Of a DNA stretch of 64,000 nucleotides, positions 59,588 to 64,000 are shown one piece after another (position 1 is the stretch's first letter; the number at the start of each line of letters is the position of its first letter). The translations under genes and the position numbers were made by a program. A model generated the notes under the pieces. That model was not told the DNA's origin and did not search any database. It was given only the letters and a program-made list of their open reading frames with translations. Source of the stretch: Deltaproteobacteria bacterium (lineage in GTDB: Bacteria > Myxococcota > SpSt-1050); NCBI GenBank assembly GCA_026416535.1, contig JAOAFA010000104.1, positions 1-64,000 on the forward strand. The letters run 5' to 3'.

Positions 59588-62362
59588 TCAGTTCTTTAAA
59601 GTCAGTATAGGTTTTAAGAATTGTGCGGTATATGACTTCTCAGATTTGATTATCTCTTCTGGTGTTCCTTCGGCAACTATGAAGCCACCCTCCTCTCCCC
59701 CTTCAGGTCCAAGATCAATGATATAGTCAGCACATTTAATCACATCGAGGTTATGCTCAATTATAACAAATGTATTACCTGCATCTACAAGCCTATGAAT
59801 TACATTCATAAGTTTTTTTATATCTGCAAAATGCAATCCTGTAGTCGGTTCGTCCATTACATATAAAGTAGAGGTATCATGTCTTTTCCCAAGCTCTGAT
59901 GCAAGTTTTATTCTCTGAGCCTCTCCACCTGAGAGATTTGTTGCAGGCAACCCTATTTTGAGATATCCAAGTCCAACATCATCAAGTGTTTGGAGTATTC
60001 TAGATATCCTTTTATGATTCTCAAAGAATCTTAGTGCCTCGAGAACGGACATATTTAAGACGTCAGCGATCGTCTTACCTTTGTATGTGATCTCTAGTGT
60101 CTCTCTATTATACCTCGACCCTCCGCACTCATCACATGTAACATAAACATCCGGCAGGAATTGCATCTGTACAGATATCACACCAGCACCTTCACAAACC
60201 TCACATCTCCCCCCTTTTACATTAAAGCTAAATCTACCAGCCTTGTAGCCCCGTGACTTGGATTCTATTGTCATAGAGAATAGTTCCCTTATGGGGGTAA
60301 AGAGGCCGGTATAAGTTGCGGCATTACTCCGTGGTGTACGCCCTATGGGAGATTGATCAATTTGGATGATGCGAGAGATGCTTTCATATCCTTTTATTGA
60401 GTCATAAGGCAGAGCATTCTGGTTTGAGATGCCAAGCTTATTTAGAAGAGCTGGGTATAGTGTATCCATTATCAAGGTACTTTTGCCCGAACCTGAGACT
60501 CCGGTAACAACTGTTAAGGTTCCGAGAGGAATTTTTATGTCTATGTTTTTTAAATTGTTACCTCTTGCCCCTGTGAGAACAAGGAAGCCTTTGCCTTTTC
60601 TCCTCTCTTTCTTGAAATCTATCCTCTCTTCGCCCCTTAAGAAACGAGCTGTTATCGACTCCGGATTCTTCATGAGCTCGTCAAGTGTCCCATTTGAAAC
60701 TACATAACCACCGTACTCTCCTGCCCCAGGTCCCATGTCAATAACCAAATCTGCTGATCTGATAGTAGCCTCATCGTGTTCTACCACAATAACAGTATTA
60801 CCCAAGTTCCTTAAATTTATGAGTGTCTTTATGAGCCTTATATTATCTCTCTGATGTAAACCGATTGACGGTTCATCAAGCACATAGATTACACCAGACA
60901 AGGCTGTCCCTATCTGCGTTGCCAATCTTATTCTCTGATACTCCCCTCCTGATAATGTGGATGATGCCCTTGATAAAGTGAGATATCCCAGTCCAACATC
61001 CCTCAAGAATGATAATCTATCTTTGATCTCCTTCAAGACTATTTTTGAGATCTCACTTTCTCTTTTTGTGAGTGTGAGAGTACTAAAGAACTCTATGGAC
61101 TTATCGATTGACAGCTCTGTAACGTCAATTATGTTTTTCCCATTTATGTACACACTTAAATACTCTGGTCTTAATCTCTTCCCATTACACTTTGGACATG
61201 GCTTATAGCTTATGAATTTCTCAAGATTTTCCTTTACGCTCATTGATTCCGTCTCTTTATACTTCCTTTCGAGAAACGGTATCAGACCCTCAAAATAGAT
61301 TTGATCACCTTCGCTGCTTCCATATATAAGGATCCTTTTTACTTTATCAGAGAGTTTAAAAAATGGAGTATCAGGATTGACCTTTAACAGATGGAGTGCG
61401 GTATAAACTTCATCAATAAAGAATGTATGGATCTGGGAGAATACGGAGAAGGCGCCATTACTTATAGAGAGCCTCTGATCAGGGATAATCTTATCAGGAT
61501 CAAAATAGTAGAGATTTCCTATCCCAGTACAATGAGGACAAGCGGCTTTTGGATTATTGAAAGAGAATAGGGCAGGCTTTATCTCAGGAAGAGATAGACC
61601 ACAGCTTATACACGCATACCTCTCAGAAAATATCTTAGATAGGTTGATCTCTTCTGATTCAATCTTTACAAGCCCTTTAGCTAGTTTAAGTGCAGTCTCA
61701 ACAGAATCTGTTATTCTACTCTTCTCATCTTGGGATACAACCACCCTATCGATTCTTACATCAATATCGTGCTTTTTGTTTTTGTCAATCTCAATCTTTT
61801 CATCGAGGTCATACAAGACTCCATCAATTCTAATCGTAGAAAAACCACTCTTCTTAAAGGATGCTATTTCCTTCTTATATTCTCCTTTCTGCCCCATTAC
61901 TACTGGTGCATATACTACTATGAGCTTATTATGTGCTAATTTGAATATTTGATCAAAAATCTCCTGAACAGTTTGCCTTGTAATCTCTCTTCCACATATA
62001 TGACAGTGAACCTTTCCTATAGCAGCATACAACAATCGAAGATAATCGTATATCTCTGTTACTGTTCCTACGGTTGAGCGGGGGTTATGGCTCAGTGTCC
62101 GTTGTTCTATAGATATTGCTGGTGACAGACCCTCAATAGAGTCTACGTCTGGTTTTTTCAGCTTCTCTAAGAATTGTCTAGCGTAGGCAGAGAGTGATTC
62201 TATGTATCTTCGCTGACCCTCTGCATAAATTGTATCAAAGGCAAGTGATGATTTCCCTGATCCCGATACACCGGTTATAACAACAAGCTTGTTTTTTTCA
62301 AATGAGAGATCAATATTTTTTAAATTGTGTTCTCTTGCACCTCTAATTTTTAAATATTCCAT
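59588..62362 (-). CDS. uvrA: Excinuclease ABC subunit A
   Basis: RGAREHNLKNIDLSFEKNKLVVITGVSGSGKSSLAFDTIYAEGQRRYIESLSAYARQFL; zinc-finger CxxC pairs; two ABC signatures. Confidence 0.98.
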   Translation of the reverse strand: MEYLKIRGAREHNLKNIDLSFEKNKLVVITGVSGSGKSSLAFDTIYAEGQRRYIESLSAYARQFLEKLKKPDVDSIEGLSPAISIEQRTLSHNPRSTVGTVTEIYDYLRLLYAAIGKVHCHICGREITRQTVQEIFDQIFKLAHNKLIVVYAPVVMGQKGEYKKEIASFKKSGFSTIRIDGVLYDLDEKIEIDKNKKHDIDVRIDRVVVSQDEKSRITDSVETALKLAKGLVKIESEEINLSKIFSERYACISCGLSLPEIKPALFSFNNPKAACPHCTGIGNLYYFDPDKIIPDQRLSISNGAFSVFSQIHTFFIDEVYTALHLLKVNPDTPFFKLSDKVKRILIYGSSEGDQIYFEGLIPFLERKYKETESMSVKENLEKFISYKPCPKCNGKRLRPEYLSVYINGKNIIDVTELSIDKSIEFFSTLTLTKRESEISKIVLKEIKDRLSFLRDVGLGYLTLSRASSTLSGGEYQRIRLATQIGTALSGVIYVLDEPSIGLHQRDNIRLIKTLINLRNLGNTVIVVEHDEATIRSADLVIDMGPGAGEYGGYVVSNGTLDELMKNPESITARFLRGEERIDFKKERRKGKGFLVLTGARGNNLKNIDIKIPLGTLTVVTGVSGSGKSTLIMDTLYPALLNKLGISNQNALPYDSIKGYESISRIIQIDQSPIGRTPRSNAATYTGLFTPIRELFSMTIESKSRGYKAGRFSFNVKGGRCEVCEGAGVISVQMQFLPDVYVTCDECGGSRYNRETLEITYKGKTIADVLNMSVLEALRFFENHKRISRILQTLDDVGLGYLKIGLPATNLSGGEAQRIKLASELGKRHDTSTLYVMDEPTTGLHFADIKKLMNVIHRLVDAGNTFVIIEHNLDVIKCADYIIDLGPEGGEEGGFIVAEGTPEEIIKSEKSYTAQFLKPILTLKN

Positions 62363-63354
62363 ATCAAATTCCCAGTCACCCCTTTGGATAGCCTAAACGC
62401 AACCTCCAAAGCATTATAAGCCCCTTTATACTCGGCAATCCCTTTCCCAGCTATCTCAAATGCAGTTCCATGAGCTGGAGATGTCCTGATTATTGGCAGA
62501 CCCAATGTTATATTTACAAACTTTGAGATACCGAAAAGTTTGACCGGTATAAGGGCTTGGTCATGATACATTGCTAATACCGCATTGTATTTTCCATTAA
62601 AAGCTCTATAAAAGATTGAATCAGATGCAAAAGGACCACTTACATTAATACCTTCCCTACTGGCTACCTCAATAGCCGGGGCGATAACTTCGCTTTCTTC
62701 TTTCCCCAACAAACCACCTTCACCGGCATGCGGGTTTAATCCACAGACAGCTATACTTGGATCCCTGATTTTAAATAGATTTTTCATGGCAAAATTGAGC
62801 ATCCTCAGGTTTCTAAGTATAACATCTTTGTTTATTATTTTTGGCACTTGTGAGAGAGGTACGTGTGTCGTGGTTAACGCTATAAGTGGTTTCCCCTTCA
62901 TCTCGAATAACATTTGAACAAAACTAACACTTAGTAATTTCTTGAATAAGTCAGTATGACCAGGGATCTCTATTCCTTCCCTTAGAAGCCCAATTTTTGA
63001 TATGGGCATTGTCACTATAGCTGAGAGTTTGTTAATATTTCTTATAGCCTCCTTAATAAATTCAATTTGTGCTATATTGCCTTCCTCAGACGGGAGTCCT
63101 GGCTGAAAATCATCTGCTTTGAGATCCCCGAGATCTGATATACCTATTCTACCCTCTTTTATAAACTGTAAAAAGTCCTTTCCAGTCTCGACTATAGAAG
63201 AATAGTGGTCAAGAACTCTTTTACTACCAAATATCAGAAGGCTAACACTTTTATTCTTTCTTATAAATCTCGTAGATGACTTGATCAGTATCTCAGGACC
63301 CACCCCAGACGGGTGACCCATAGTAACTCCTATAATCTTAGACATGGGTATCAC
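62350..63354 (-). CDS. pdxA: 4-hydroxythreonine-4-phosphate dehydrogenase
   Basis: IGVTMGHPSGVGPEI; GHTDLF; GLNPHAGEGGLLGKEE; MYHDQALIPVKL; RTSPAHGTAFEIAGKG. Confidence 0.96.
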   Translation of the reverse strand: MIPMSKIIGVTMGHPSGVGPEILIKSSTRFIRKNKSVSLLIFGSKRVLDHYSSIVETGKDFLQFIKEGRIGISDLGDLKADDFQPGLPSEEGNIAQIEFIKEAIRNINKLSAIVTMPISKIGLLREGIEIPGHTDLFKKLLSVSFVQMLFEMKGKPLIALTTTHVPLSQVPKIINKDVILRNLRMLNFAMKNLFKIRDPSIAVCGLNPHAGEGGLLGKEESEVIAPAIEVASREGINVSGPFASDSIFYRAFNGKYNAVLAMYHDQALIPVKLFGISKFVNITLGLPIIRTSPAHGTAFEIAGKGIAEYKGAYNALEVAFRLSKGVTGNLIWNI

Positions 63355-63362
63355 TCCAAATG

Positions 63363-64000
63363 TTATTTTAAGTTTACATAGATTGTATACTTTTTCTTTA
63401 GGGTATCTATAACATAAGAAAATTGCTTATTTGTCTCCTTCTCAATAAGCATTTTTTTTATATCTTCTTTGGCCTCATCGAATTCCTTGATTTCTGGATA
63501 TGAGATCTTATTAACCTTGAAGACATAAAAACCCTCAGGACTCTTAATTATCTCTGATATCTCTCCTTCACCAAGGCTGAATATTATTCTTTCAAACTCC
63601 TCCCTCATATCACCCTTAGAAATTTTACCTATATGCCCACCTGAGGCTGCACTTGGGTGATCAGAATACCTCTTTGCAAGTTCTGCAAAATCAGAATTCA
63701 TTGCGAGTTCCCTTCTTACTGATTCTATTTTTTCAAGTGATCTCTTCTCATTAGCTTTATCGTTTAGCGAAGAGACAAAAATTACCGATATGTCGTATAA
63801 TTTTTTCATCTTACTTGGGTTAAACTCTTGGTTATAAAACAATTTCGCATCTTCATCTGTGACCTTCACTTTCTGGCGGATACGAATCTCCATAAATTTG
63901 GTCCTTCTTAGTTGTCTCCGCAACTCATCTTTGTACTGTTCAAATGAGAGACCCTCTTTTATCAGTAGCTCAGCAAACTTTTCGTCCGAGAGTCCTCTCT
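63363..64000 (-). CDS. SurA/PpiC-like peptidyl-prolyl isomerase, 5' end cut by window edge
   Basis: Parvulin core SDHPSAASGGHIGKISKGDMREEFERIIFSLGEGEISEIIKSPEGFYVFKV; reading frame stays open through 64000 (RGLSDEKFAELLIKEGLSFEQYKDELRRQLRRTKF), so the listed TTG start is not the real start. Confidence 0.88.
   Translation of the reverse strand, partial: RGLSDEKFAELLIKEGLSFEQYKDELRRQLRRTKFMEIRIRQKVKVTDEDAKLFYNQEFNPSKMKKLYDISVIFVSSLNDKANEKRSLEKIESVRRELAMNSDFAELAKRYSDHPSAASGGHIGKISKGDMREEFERIIFSLGEGEISEIIKSPEGFYVFKVNKISYPEIKEFDEAKEDIKKMLIEKETNKQFSYVIDTLKKKYTIYVNLK

Noticed and set aside
1-64000. CRISPR arrays, prophage, restriction-modification or defence islands
   Set aside because: No regularly spaced direct repeats, cas, phage structural or R-M genes were seen in the translated ORFs.

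Overview
This is a 64 kb chromosomal window from a low-GC, diderm, Gram-negative-type bacterium. MopE-like Cys-rich proteins and Asp-rich lipoprotein linkers suggest a deltaproteobacterial or myxobacterial-like lineage (inference). I support about 49 protein-coding genes. Most are housekeeping: a riboflavin/nusB run (dCMP deaminase, nrdR, ribD, ribE, ribBA, ribH, nusB), rpsO-pnp, tsaD, GH57/DUF4912, a GroES variant, PepF, a spermidine synthase fusion, dgt, a thiolase, an NtrC-type regulator, an AzgA-type permease, AmiC-like amidase, folE2, a GH4 enzyme, uvrA, pdxA and a truncated SurA-like PPIase. I saw no tRNA, rRNA, CRISPR array or prophage. Base 1-19 is exactly the Nextera/Tn5 mosaic end, so the left edge is a library artefact. 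The most interesting items are: (1) two unrelated secreted proteins with Asp-rich spacers that end in the same short tail, S-[GS]-[CS]-C-S-C-x-L-[IV]-E-stop style (SGCSCGLVE and SSCSCNLIE), a possible undescribed C-terminal sorting or anchoring signal; (2) a translationally coupled operon at 2.5-8.2 kb joining a PIG-V-like mannosyltransferase, a radical SAM protein with an apparent Cys-less radical SAM-like N-terminal half, a coiled-coil lipoprotein, an Hcp/Sel1-like Cys-rich protein and a PBP; (3) an eroded IS256/mutator transposase at about 40.56-41.06 kb that can be read across frames; (4) a stand-alone M17-N-like domain and an orphan hydrogenase maturation protease; (5) a G-less strand-asymmetric tract and an apparently autoregulated TetR promoter near 58.3-58.6 kb. 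All homology calls come from reading motifs by eye; no searches were run.
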